Below, piece after piece: positions 8,448 through 16,883 of a stretch of 43,028 bases of DNA. The notes under the pieces were generated by a model, which was given only the letters and a program-made list of their open reading frames with translations, was not told the origin of the DNA and made no database searches. Origin of the DNA: Bacteroidota bacterium. GTDB taxonomy: Bacteria > Bacteroidota > Bacteroidia > Chitinophagales > BACL12. Each line of letters begins with the position of its first letter. Position 1 is the first letter of the stretch. The position numbers and the translations under genes were made by a program. Location of the stretch: positions 1 through 43,028 of the forward strand of contig WGOA01000017.1 of NCBI GenBank assembly GCA_016124275.1, in the 5' to 3' direction.

Positions 8448-10649
8448 ATGCCCAATCGATTGGCGGGCGAATCGTCCCCGTACCTGCAACAACATGCGCA
8501 TAATCCCGTGGACTGGTACCCTTGGGGTCCGGAAGCGCTGGCGCGTGCGCGGGCTGAAGACAAGCCGATTCTGCTCAGCATTGGGTACTCCGCTTGTCAT
8601 TGGTGCCATGTCATGGAGCGCGAGTCTTTTGAAGATGCCGATGTGGCGGTTTTTATGAACCGCGATTTTATCAACATCAAGATTGATCGCGAAGAGCGAC
8701 CGGATTTGGATCATATTTATATGAACGCTGTCCAGGTCATGACGGGCTCCGGAGGCTGGCCGCTCAACGTGTTTTTGACGCCGGATGGGAGGCCGTTTAC
8801 GGGCGGCACGTATTTTCCACCGTCGGACATGCCGGGGCGACCCGCCTGGACCAGCGTTTTGCGCCGCGTTCGGGAGGCGTTCCGCGAGCAGCGCGACAAG
8901 GTAGAGGAACAGGCCGACATGCTGCTCGGGCACATGCGGGAGCAGGAAGCGCGTTTTGTGGCGCCGTTAGCAGGGGTTTCGGGGGCAACAGGTTCTGGCG
9001 CTGACCAGCGGCCAGGGTTGAATTTGGCCGCGAACCTGGGCGAACCGCTGCTTTTTGGACCGGATTTTCAGAGCCGGGTGCTGGATAGTCACTTAAAGCA
9101 GGCCGACGAGCGCAACGGGGGCTTTGGAAGCGCCCCCAAGTTTCCAGCGTCGATGAGCCTGCGGTTTTTGCTGCGGCATGGGCACGCTGACCGGCAGAAG
9201 GGGCTGGGAGCCAGTTTCCCGAAAGCCACCCAACACGCTTTGCACAGCCTGGAGGCTATGGGGGCGGGGGGCATTTACGACCATTTGGGGGGCGGCTTTA
9301 CCCGCTACGCTACCGATTCTCACTGGCTGGTTCCCCACTTTGAGAAAATGCTTTACGACAATGCCCTGCTGGTCGCAGCATACGCAGAGGCGTATCAGGT
9401 CGAAAAGCGACCGCGCTTCGCACAAATCATCAGCGAAACCCTGGGCTTTGTCCTCCGCGAATGGCAAGACCCGCGCGGCGGATTTTACGCCACGCTGGAC
9501 GCTGATTCCGAAGGGGTGGAGGGCAAATTTTACGTGTGGCAGGACCAGGAAATCCGCAGCCTGCTCGGTGGGCAGGCCGACCGTTTTTGTCGCTTTTACG
9601 GGGTTCGCCCTGGAGGAAATTGGGAAGGGGTCAATATTCTGCATCGGTCGTTGTCCAGCGAGCGCTTTGCCGCGCAAGAGGGCATGACCGCTGAGGCTTG
9701 GGAAGCCGAGCGCAAAGCGGGCAGCGCGCTGTTGCTGGCAGCCCGGGCAAGCCGCATTCGCCCCGGATTAGATGATAAAGTTATTCTGGGCTGGAATGCC
9801 CTGATGGCAACCGGGCTGTTTAAGGCCGCCGCAGCCTTACACGGTTCAGACCCCGATGCGGATTGCTGGCGTTCTGCAGCAGAAGCTTGCCTGGACTTTC
9901 TGCTGGCTGAATTGCGGCCAAAAGCTGCAGCTGGGCCGGTATCCGATCCCGCAGCCGGGCCGGTTCCCGGTACAACGCCCGCTTCCCAAGGCTTACTTCG
10001 CGTATGGCAACAGGGCCGTTCACGCTTTGAAGCGGTTCTGGACGACTACGCCTTTCTCATTGCAGCGCTCCTGGACTGCTACGAAAGCGCCTTTGACCTG
10101 GGCCGCCTTCGCCAGGCCTTGCACTGGACGGAATGGGTCATGGAACAGTTCTCCGATCCGGACGGGCGTTATTTTTATTACACCTCCCTGCAGACCAGCG
10201 ATGTGATCGTGCGCCAGGTTGATCTCTACGACGGTGCCACGCCTTCCGGGAATGCCATAATGGCTGAAAACCTGCTTCGTTTGGCCCTGTTCAGTGGCCG
10301 GCAGGCGTACAGGAATCGGGGTTTGGCTATGCTCCAGGGCATAGAAGAGACGGTTGCGCGGTACGGGACTTCGTTTGGAGCGTGGGCCTGTGCCATGGCC
10401 GATGAAGGGGCAGGCCGCCGCGAGATAGCCGTCGTAGGGCCTGATTATCAGGTCTTTAGTCGCGAGTTGCAGCGGCGCTTTTCGCCCGGAGCTGTTTTTA
10501 TGGCGGCCGAGCAAGCTCCGCAAGGGCAGTTTTTGGGCGAATGGCCGCTGTTGGACGGGCGGGGTAGCGATGGGGAGACCAGAATTTTTGTGTGTCGCCA
10601 CTACGCTTGTGAACAGCCGGTCACGCACCCCGATGAGGCTGGCTGGTAG
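8448..10649 (+). CDS. DUF255 thioredoxin-domain protein (YyaL/SPATA20 family)
   Basis: A 733-residue cytosolic protein of the DUF255 / SPATA20 family. The N-terminal thioredoxin-like domain carries NPVDWYPWG and the CxxC pair CHWC (Cys50, Cys53). The remainder is an alpha/alpha-barrel related to N-acylglucosamine epimerases and six-hairpin glycosidases, with [14 protein letters not shown] and [14 protein letters not shown]. Biochemical function is not established for the family. The frame is open upstream to 8403, but [21 protein letters not shown] is the conserved start, so ATG 8448 is chosen. A short low-complexity Ala/Gly/Pro insert lies at bases 9927-9974, where a 24-base unit is partly duplicated. 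The gene stands alone, 60 bases after hemD. Confidence 0.92.
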   Translation: MPNRLAGESSPYLQQHAHNPVDWYPWGPEALARARAEDKPILLSIGYSACHWCHVMERESFEDADVAVFMNRDFINIKIDREERPDLDHIYMNAVQVMTGSGGWPLNVFLTPDGRPFTGGTYFPPSDMPGRPAWTSVLRRVREAFREQRDKVEEQADMLLGHMREQEARFVAPLAGVSGATGSGADQRPGLNLAANLGEPLLFGPDFQSRVLDSHLKQADERNGGFGSAPKFPASMSLRFLLRHGHADRQKGLGASFPKATQHALHSLEAMGAGGIYDHLGGGFTRYATDSHWLVPHFEKMLYDNALLVAAYAEAYQVEKRPRFAQIISETLGFVLREWQDPRGGFYATLDADSEGVEGKFYVWQDQEIRSLLGGQADRFCRFYGVRPGGNWEGVNILHRSLSSERFAAQEGMTAEAWEAERKAGSALLLAARASRIRPGLDDKVILGWNALMATGLFKAAAALHGSDPDADCWRSAAEACLDFLLAELRPKAAAGPVSDPAAGPVPGTTPASQGLLRVWQQGRSRFEAVLDDYAFLIAALLDCYESAFDLGRLRQALHWTEWVMEQFSDPDGRYFYYTSLQTSDVIVRQVDLYDGATPSGNAIMAENLLRLALFSGRQAYRNRGLAMLQGIEETVARYGTSFGAWACAMADEGAGRREIAVVGPDYQVFSRELQRRFSPGAVFMAAEQAPQGQFLGEWPLLDGRGSDGETRIFVCRHYACEQPVTHPDEAGW

Positions 10650-10690
10650 CCAATTCTTTTGCACATTTTTCTGGTATTCTGTGGTACAGA

Positions 10691-10721
10691 TTTGCCGGGG
10701 ATACAAGATTCCTTAGTTTTA
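10691..10721 (+). promoter_or_regulatory. Candidate promoter of the porP-gld cluster
   Basis: TTTG at 10691-10694, 19 bases, then TAGTTTTA at 10714-10721. This matches the Bacteroidota pattern TTTG-N19-21-TAnnTTTG except for the last base. Transcription would start near 10728, ahead of either porP start codon. It is the only good match in the 110-base gap. Confidence 0.5.
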
Positions 10722-10789
10722 TAAGCTCGCTGTTACCCGGGAGGCTGTGCAACAGCCTAATGTCCTTCTGCGTTACAGCTTTATCGTTG

Positions 10790-11797
10790 ATGGTTTATTC
10801 TCACCTCCACCGTAATCTGAGTTATCGGGCGCTGGTTTTGGTTGTGTTGCTGGTAGCAGGCCCTTCTGCATGGGCCCAGCAGGATCCGCAATTTACCCAA
10901 TACCGGTTTCAACCTTTTCTTTTCAATCCCGCTGCGGCTGGGAGCGAGCCCGGTTTGGACCTTACGGCCCTTGTGCGGGCACAATGGGTGGGGCTTGAAG
11001 GGGCACCTCAGAGCCAGTCGCTTGCCGGACACCTGCCTTTGTATGGGTTAAGCAGTGGCCTGGGCTTCTCCATTTGGAACGATTTGAGCGGTGTGCAGCG
11101 GGTCACAGGCTTTTATGCCGCCTACGCGTACCATGTTCAGGTAGGAGCAAGGAGCAGTTTCTCTATCGGGTTGTCCGCAGGTGGGCTGCAGCAAGCCATT
11201 GAGGGGGATCGGTTGCGCGCTCCTGGCGGCAGTTACGAGGATGGACAGGTGGAACACAACGACAATTTTTTGCCCAATACCAATGTTCAGGCCATGGCTG
11301 CTGATTTTGGCGCAGGCCTGTGGTTCCAGAGCGAGCGCTTTCGGGCAGGACTATCGGCAACGCACCTCACACAGCCCGATGTCACATTTGAGGTCAATGG
11401 AGGCAGTTCCAGCATAGCTATGAAAAGGCATTATTATGTCACGACTGCCTACAAAATTGTCCTAAACAGTAACCTTCAATTGGAGCCTGGCGTACAGGTG
11501 AAAACTGACTTGGCTTCTTCCATGGCTGACCTGAACGCTTTGCTCTACATTAGAGGCAATATTTGGGCCGGCGCGTCGTTTAGAACCTACTTTGATGGGC
11601 AAGCGGACGCTGTTGGAGGCCTTGTTGGTGCTAGTATATCCGATCGACTTGGCTTGGGTTACGCTTACGATTACCCGTTGAGCGCTCTAAATCAGGTAAG
11701 TTCAGGTTCGCATGAGTTGTTGGTCCGTTACAGGGTTGCGGTTGAAAAGCCGCGGCAGGGCAAGCGAATCAATAATTTAAGGTATCTCCATTATTAA
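10790..11797 (+). CDS. porP: PorP/SprF family T9SS outer membrane protein
   Basis: A 335-residue outer-membrane protein of the PorP/SprF family, a T9SS component that in studied species anchors the secretion or gliding apparatus at the outer membrane. The signature QDPQFTQYRFQPFLFNPAAAG follows the signal peptide and is typical of the family. The remainder is a beta-barrel-like series ending in LRYLHY. ATG 10790 gives a compact signal peptide ending SAWAQ; ATG 10760 in the same frame would add ten residues. It precedes gldKLMN, the same order as porPKLMN of Porphyromonas gingivalis, which supports a T9SS role over one of the many unlinked SprF paralogues. Confidence 0.9.
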   Translation: MVYSHLHRNLSYRALVLVVLLVAGPSAWAQQDPQFTQYRFQPFLFNPAAAGSEPGLDLTALVRAQWVGLEGAPQSQSLAGHLPLYGLSSGLGFSIWNDLSGVQRVTGFYAAYAYHVQVGARSSFSIGLSAGGLQQAIEGDRLRAPGGSYEDGQVEHNDNFLPNTNVQAMAADFGAGLWFQSERFRAGLSATHLTQPDVTFEVNGGSSSIAMKRHYYVTTAYKIVLNSNLQLEPGVQVKTDLASSMADLNALLYIRGNIWAGASFRTYFDGQADAVGGLVGASISDRLGLGYAYDYPLSALNQVSSGSHELLVRYRVAVEKPRQGKRINNLRYLHY

Positions 11798-11847
11798 ATT
11801 TCAAAAGGCGAGCTATGAAGGCTAAAAATCCCTTTTTTTTAACCCAG

Positions 11848-11880
11848 TTTGCTTGTCATTCCGCACGCTAACTGTTTTTG
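11848..11880 (+). promoter_or_regulatory. Candidate promoter before gldK
   Basis: TTTG at 11848-11851, 21 bases, then TGTTTTTG at 11873-11880, one mismatch from TAnnTTTG. It would give a separate transcript for gldK onward, with a leader of about 70 bases. The surrounding sequence is T-rich, so a chance match is possible. Confidence 0.35.
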
Positions 11881-11954
11881 ATATGGGGATTTTGTTTCAT
11901 AGTTTTGACCAGCTATCTTCATGGCTTTCTGCCGGAAAAACACCACTCACTAGA

Positions 11955-13247
11955 ATGAAGCGATCCTTTGGGTTCATATTGGCGGCGGCAACGGTGCTGT
12001 CTACATTGAACAGTTGCAGCAAAAGCGGTTGGAGCGATTATCGCGGCCAATTGCTCGGTGTTTATGATCGCCCGCAGTGGGGACCGATCAATCCACACGG
12101 AATGGTGTACATCCCTTCCGGAACTTTGCACATTGGTCCAAGCGACCAGGACGTGAACCACGCCCTGTGGCAGCGCAGCAAGTCCATCTCCATCCAGGGT
12201 TTTTACATGGATGATGCAGAGATTTCCAACAACGAATACCGCCAGTTTGTCTACTGGGTGCGCGACTCCATCGCCCATACCCTGCTTGACCACTACGAGG
12301 AAGCTGATGAGTCTTCAGAAGGCGAACGCCTGGATTGGTCGCAGGAAATTGACTGGTCAGATCCCGAGCAAATGGGCAATCTGGAAGATATGCTCACGCC
12401 TCCCGGTGAGTCGCTCTACGGTCGTCGCGGGGTGGATACCCGCCAGTTGAAGTACTCCTTCCGCTGGATTGACTGGCAGGCCATGGCCTCCAAAAAGGGC
12501 AACCCGGACCGCGAGCGTCCTTTGCAAGACTTCATCAAAGAAGAGAACGACCTCAAAATCTATCCGGACACGCTGGTTTGGGTGCATGATTTCTCCTACA
12601 GCTACAACGAGCCAATGGCCCGTCAGTATTTCTCTCACCCGGCCTTTGATGACTACCCTGTTGTTGGCGTAAGCTGGATGCAGGCCCGTGCTTTTGCCGC
12701 TTGGAGAACCGGTTTCTGGAACGAATACCGCCTGGACAACGGTGAGCCTGTTGTTGACGATTTCCGCCTGCCTACGGAGCATGAGTGGGAATATGCTGCC
12801 CGAGGCGGCCGCGATCTGGTCCCTTACCCATGGGGTGGTCCCTATGTGCGCAACACAAAAGGGTGTTTCCTGGCCAACTTTAAACCTGGACGCGGTTCGT
12901 ATCCGGAGGATGGCGGGTTCTACACGGTTAAAGTGTATTCCTACGCTCCCAATGATTACGGTCTGTACAACATGGCCGGCAACGTAGCCGAATGGACGTC
13001 ATCGGCCTTCTACGAGAATTCGTATTCCTTCATCCACGACATGAACCCGGACATCCGTTATGATGCGGATGAAAGTGATTCCCCCACCAATAAGCGCAAG
13101 GTTATTCGCGGTGGATCCTGGAAGGACATCAGCTACTATATTCAGACCGGAACTCGTCACTGGGAATACCAGGACACGGCCAAATGTTACGTCGGCTTCC
13201 GCTGCGTGATGCCTTTCCTTGGCCGGTCTATGAACGACTTCAAGTAA
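11955..13247 (+). CDS. gldK: T9SS ring lipoprotein GldK (PorK)
   Basis: A 430-residue lipoprotein with a formylglycine-generating-enzyme (FGE-sulfatase) fold. GldK/PorK forms, with GldN/PorN, the large periplasmic ring of the T9SS under the outer membrane. The signal peptide ends in a lipobox, LNSC, with Cys21 as the lipid-bearing residue. FGE-type landmarks are GMVYIPSGTLHIGPSDQD, FYMDDAEISNNEYRQFV, PVVGVSWMQARAFAAW, LPTEHEWEYAARGG, YNMAGNVAEWTSS, VIRGGSWKD and the terminal VGFRCVM. The frame is open upstream to 11853, but only ATG 11955 places a signal peptide at the N-terminus. GldJ is a paralogue with the same fold; position directly before gldLMN identifies this as GldK. Confidence 0.94.
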   Translation: MKRSFGFILAAATVLSTLNSCSKSGWSDYRGQLLGVYDRPQWGPINPHGMVYIPSGTLHIGPSDQDVNHALWQRSKSISIQGFYMDDAEISNNEYRQFVYWVRDSIAHTLLDHYEEADESSEGERLDWSQEIDWSDPEQMGNLEDMLTPPGESLYGRRGVDTRQLKYSFRWIDWQAMASKKGNPDRERPLQDFIKEENDLKIYPDTLVWVHDFSYSYNEPMARQYFSHPAFDDYPVVGVSWMQARAFAAWRTGFWNEYRLDNGEPVVDDFRLPTEHEWEYAARGGRDLVPYPWGGPYVRNTKGCFLANFKPGRGSYPEDGGFYTVKVYSYAPNDYGLYNMAGNVAEWTSSAFYENSYSFIHDMNPDIRYDADESDSPTNKRKVIRGGSWKDISYYIQTGTRHWEYQDTAKCYVGFRCVMPFLGRSMNDFK

Positions 13248-13294
13248 CTTCTTTTCACTGCTGGGCAATACCCTGATTTGACTTTACGTAACAA

Positions 13295-13308
13295 CGCTGC
13301 CCGCAGCG
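13295..13308 (+). other. Short hairpin between gldK and gldL
   Basis: CGCTGC, two bases, GCAGCG: a 6-bp perfect inverted repeat in the 133-base gldK-gldL gap. No T-tract follows, so it is not an intrinsic terminator. An mRNA stability or processing role is possible but unsupported. Confidence 0.3.
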
Positions 13309-13380
13309 ACGTATAGGGTTATTGTTTCAGACGATTGTTCACTCAACTGTCTTGCTTTCATCACCAGAAAATCAATAAGC

Positions 13381-14208
13381 ATGTCGGCGTTTATTCACTC
13401 CTTCGCTTTCGCCAGAATTAAAAATCTCGTCATCGGGTTTGCAGCTGCAGTCGTGATGATCGGTGCCCTTTTCAAAATCCTTTCATGGGACGGCGCCAAT
13501 GAAATGCTCATGGTCGGCTTGATCACCGAAGCCGGCATTTTCCTTCTGTTGGGTGTTCTGCCTCCCCACAAAGATTACCACTGGGAGAAGCTCTATCCGG
13601 ACCTGGATGTTGCTCCGGAAATGGAAATTGAAGAAAAAGGTCTTGCCTCCCAGTTGAATGCTAAGAAAGGCAGCGTCACCGAGCAGTTAAACACCATGCT
13701 TGAAAAGAGCGTGCAGCCAGAACTGATCGAAAAATTGGGCGATAACCTTCGCAAGCTTGGGGTAAGCATTGAACAGATGTCCGACATGCAGGATGCTGCT
13801 AAGTCCACCAGCGATTACACCCTGAAGACCAAAGAGGCCGCAAACGCCCTTTCTGAAATGAAAGTTGCTTACTCTAACGCTGCCGGTGCTATGCGCCAGT
13901 TGGGTGAAGTAGGAACAGACAGCGTCAAGTACCACGAGCAGGTGCAAGCGGTGACCAAGAACCTCAGCCAGCTCAACGCTATCTACGAACTTGAGCTTCA
14001 GGATACCAATAACCACCTCAAGGCCATGAACAAGTTCTACGGTGGACTTGCCACGGCCATGGACAATCTCAACGAGTCGATTGAGGACAGCATGAAGTAC
14101 AAGACCGAAATTGCTTCCCTGGCCAACAATCTGTCGCAGCTCAACAACGTTTATGGCAATATGCTAAGTGCCATGACCATTAGCCGTCCGCAGCCGGCTA
14201 AAGTCTAA
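13381..14208 (+). CDS. gldL: T9SS motor stator protein GldL (PorL)
   Basis: A 275-residue inner-membrane protein. Two N-terminal transmembrane helices (about residues 16-34 and 42-60) are followed by a cytoplasmic alpha-helical, coiled-coil-like tail from about residue 75 to the end. GldL assembles as a pentamer around the GldM dimer helices and uses the proton gradient to drive secretion and, in gliding species, motility. The key charged residue of the second helix is present as Glu50 in GLITEAGIF, equivalent to Glu49 of Flavobacterium johnsoniae GldL; Lys32 in GALFKIL is also conserved. Length and order match the family. It belongs to the gldKLMN run, 133 bases after gldK and 60 before gldM. 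Confidence 0.94.
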   Translation: MSAFIHSFAFARIKNLVIGFAAAVVMIGALFKILSWDGANEMLMVGLITEAGIFLLLGVLPPHKDYHWEKLYPDLDVAPEMEIEEKGLASQLNAKKGSVTEQLNTMLEKSVQPELIEKLGDNLRKLGVSIEQMSDMQDAAKSTSDYTLKTKEAANALSEMKVAYSNAAGAMRQLGEVGTDSVKYHEQVQAVTKNLSQLNAIYELELQDTNNHLKAMNKFYGGLATAMDNLNESIEDSMKYKTEIASLANNLSQLNNVYGNMLSAMTISRPQPAKV

Positions 14209-14268
14209 GCCTCTCTGAGTCTTATTTGGTAGTCCTATTGTTATTAACCTGACGAAAGAAGCTAAAAG

Positions 14269-15900
14269 ATGTCTATACCCAAGGAACCGCGGCAGCTAAT
14301 GATCAACATCATGTATTTGGTGTTGACTGCGCTGCTCGCTCTGAACGTGTCTGCGGAAATCCTCAATGCCTTTAAAACGGTCGAAAAGGGGATTAAGAAT
14401 TCAACAGAAGCAGTGGACGCCAAAAACGGTTTGGTGTACAATTCGCTTGTAGCAGCGGCCAAAAAAGACGGCCGCGAAGAGAGCCTCCAGCTGATCACCA
14501 ATGCTGACCAGGCACGGAAGTACCGCGAAGAGTTCGTGGAGTACATTCACGAATGGAAAGTGAAAATGATTGAAGCTTCCGGTGGCGTTAAGATGGAAAA
14601 AGGCCATGAGGTTTTGGCGGGTAAAAAGGACGTAGAAACCACCACCAACATGTTTGTTGAGAAAGGTGGCGGAGCGGAAATTGAAGCCAAAATCAACGAG
14701 TACCGGGGCAAGTTTCTGGCCCTTTTGTCCGAAGAGGACCAAGCTATGCTGGGCGACAAGCTGACGCTGAAAGCCGAAAAGCCTGAAGATCCCACCATGG
14801 ATTGGGCAGCATCAAAGTTCCGCAAGGTTCCCGTTCAGGCTGTGCATACCATTTTGACGGGTCTGGAGGCTGACGCCTACAACTGTGAATCCACCATTTT
14901 GGACCAGTTATCCAAGAAAGTGGGCGCAGAAGACGTTAAAGTGGACCAGTTTGAAGCGTTTGCAGTATCGGAATCCAAATTCCTGGTAACCGGCAAACAA
15001 TACCGCGCGGACATCTTCCTGGGGGCTAAATCCAGCCAGGTTCGTCCGGAGGTTTTCATTGGCAACCTGACTTCTGCCGTTACCCGCACAGAAGATTCCA
15101 AAGGCCGGGTCACCTTTTCCCGCATTGAAAAAGTGCCTGCAAACCAAATGCCGTTGACCAACGCACAGCCTTTGGAGGTAACGCCGGATGGTCGCGCAAG
15201 CTTTGAAACTGTTGCCTCCGGTTCCCGCAAGGTCCAAGGGGTCATTAAGGTTGAAAAGCCAGGCAGCAAAGGCGAGCTTTTTGACTTCTACCCCTTCGAA
15301 TTTGAGTACGAAACCTTCAACCCAGGCGGAGTTGTGATTTCGCCTACGGCCATGAACGTCTTGTACATCGGGGTGGAGAACCCAATTGCCATTACGGCGG
15401 GTAATGCAAATCCATCCACGGTTTCCGTGAGCGGTTGTGGCATCAAGCCTGGTGGAAGCGGCGGCAAGTACATCGCCAGTCCTACCGGTGCTCCGCGTTT
15501 GGAATCCATTAACGTTTCCGGCAAGTCCAATGAAGGCGATCCGGTTAGCGGCCAAATGGAATTCCGCATCTCGCGTATTCCCGATCCTTACTTCTACCTG
15601 GGCGACAAGAAAGCCGGTGGTGTGTCAAAAGAATTTGTGCAAGGCCAGGCAGGGATCATTGCCCGTAACCCTGACTTCGTATTCGATTTGAAATACCAGG
15701 TCATGAGCTTTGATATGATCTACGCCCCGCGCTCCGGCCCGGTCATTTCTACCTCTGGTACCGGAAATCGTTTTTCTGACGAACAGAAAACGGTCATGAG
15801 CAAGCTCCGCGGCGGTGACCGCTTGTTCTTCTCTAACGTCAAGGTGAAGATGCCCGACGGCACCACCCGCGAAGTGAACACCAGTTTCACCATTATTTAA
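14269..15900 (+). CDS. gldM: T9SS motor protein GldM (PorM)
   Basis: A 543-residue inner-membrane-anchored periplasmic protein that carries motor movement from GldL to the GldK/GldN ring. It starts with the family signature KEPRQLMINIMYLVLTALL: Arg8 corresponds to the motor Arg9 of F. johnsoniae GldM, and the single transmembrane helix spans about 12-28. The periplasmic part can be divided by comparison with solved GldM structures: helical D1 (about 30-222), D2 (about 225-350), D3 starting near Val355 (VVISPTAMNVLYIGV) and D4 from about 435 (SRIPDPYFYLGDKKAGG) to the end. All domains are present and of usual length. gldN follows after ten bases. This is the complete copy against which the second GldM-like protein downstream should be read. 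Confidence 0.95.
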   Translation: MSIPKEPRQLMINIMYLVLTALLALNVSAEILNAFKTVEKGIKNSTEAVDAKNGLVYNSLVAAAKKDGREESLQLITNADQARKYREEFVEYIHEWKVKMIEASGGVKMEKGHEVLAGKKDVETTTNMFVEKGGGAEIEAKINEYRGKFLALLSEEDQAMLGDKLTLKAEKPEDPTMDWAASKFRKVPVQAVHTILTGLEADAYNCESTILDQLSKKVGAEDVKVDQFEAFAVSESKFLVTGKQYRADIFLGAKSSQVRPEVFIGNLTSAVTRTEDSKGRVTFSRIEKVPANQMPLTNAQPLEVTPDGRASFETVASGSRKVQGVIKVEKPGSKGELFDFYPFEFEYETFNPGGVVISPTAMNVLYIGVENPIAITAGNANPSTVSVSGCGIKPGGSGGKYIASPTGAPRLESINVSGKSNEGDPVSGQMEFRISRIPDPYFYLGDKKAGGVSKEFVQGQAGIIARNPDFVFDLKYQVMSFDMIYAPRSGPVISTSGTGNRFSDEQKTVMSKLRGGDRLFFSNVKVKMPDGTTREVNTSFTII

Positions 15901-15910
15901 CGCTCTCGTC

Positions 15911-16741
15911 ATGAAGACCCTGCATTCTATTCTCAGCTTTGGATTGGCCCTTTGTTTGGCTGGTCCGGCAGTAGCCCAACCGCTTGCGGATGCTCCGCGT
16001 GATCGGGCTTACGAAGAACTCACGTTTGAAGAGCGCAGGGCCATTCCCTACGATAAATTGCGTGAAGCCGACGTTTTCTGGGAAAAACGGATGTGGCGTG
16101 TCATCGACTTCAAGGAGAAGATGAACCTTCCCTTTGCATACCCCAAGCTTCCTTTGGCTCAGGTCTTGATTGACGTGGTTAAGTCAGGCGAAGTGACGGC
16201 GTATAACCCGCTGAGCGACGAATTCGACATTCCCTACACCTCCGAGCAGGTCAACGGCAAGTTGTACCGCGTTGATACCATCACCGTTTTTGACCCCGAC
16301 ACCTACGAGGAGACCAAACAGGTGGTCAACAGCGACTTTGATCCGGTATGGGTTTCCAAACTGTGGATCAAGGAAGACTGGATTTTTGATGAGGAAACGT
16401 CAACCATCATCTGCCGCATTGTTGGTATCGCTCCCGTTCGCGAGTTGGTGGACGAGGCCTCCGGCATCACCATCGGCGACGAATTAATGTTCTGGTTGCA
16501 TTACCCTTCGCTTCGGGAGTTCCTGGCTACCAAACCGGTATTCAACAACTTCAATGATGCGGTGCGTCTGAGCTGGGAAGATGTGTTCGAAATGCGCTTG
16601 TTCTCCAGCTACATCATCAAGGAAAGCAACGTTTACGACCGTACGGTCGAGAACTACGCAACGGGCATAGATGCGGTCCTGGAAAGCGAGCGCTTGAAAG
16701 AGAAAATCTTCAAGTTCGAACACGAACTCTGGGAATTCTAA
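15911..16741 (+). CDS. gldN: T9SS ring protein GldN (PorN)
   Basis: A 276-residue periplasmic protein with a signal peptide ending GPAVAQ (about residue 23). GldN/PorN binds GldK to build the periplasmic T9SS ring and contacts the C-terminal domains of GldM. Family landmarks are IPYDKLREADVFWEKRMWR (46-64), VWVSKLWIKEDWIFDEETS, GIAPVRE, MFWLHYPSLREFL and LSWEDVFEMRLFSSYIIKESNVYDR, then a charged C-terminal helix. It begins ten bases after gldM, consistent with co-transcription and coupled translation. A strong intrinsic terminator lies 38 bases after the stop, marking the end of the core T9SS operon. Confidence 0.95.
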   Translation: MKTLHSILSFGLALCLAGPAVAQPLADAPRDRAYEELTFEERRAIPYDKLREADVFWEKRMWRVIDFKEKMNLPFAYPKLPLAQVLIDVVKSGEVTAYNPLSDEFDIPYTSEQVNGKLYRVDTITVFDPDTYEETKQVVNSDFDPVWVSKLWIKEDWIFDEETSTIICRIVGIAPVRELVDEASGITIGDELMFWLHYPSLREFLATKPVFNNFNDAVRLSWEDVFEMRLFSSYIIKESNVYDRTVENYATGIDAVLESERLKEKIFKFEHELWEF

Positions 16742-16773
16742 TTCAGCTGTGGGCTTTGTGAACAAAAGTTTTC

Positions 16774-16801
16774 AAAAGGCGGGACTTCGGTCCCGCTTTT
16801 T
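16774..16801 (+). terminator. Intrinsic terminator after gldN
   Basis: GCGGGAC (16779-16785), a TTCG tetraloop, GTCCCGC (16790-16796), then five T. The stem is seven perfect base pairs with the extra-stable UUCG loop; an A-run upstream can pair with the T-tract. It is the clearest terminator in the window and separates the core gld operon from the second gldM/gldN pair. Confidence 0.9.
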
Positions 16802-16883
16802 GCGTTATACGCCGGCGTGTTTTTGGCCCGTTTTTAGCAGCCCGCCGCATACGATCAAACCGTCCATAATCGTTTCATCCTCC

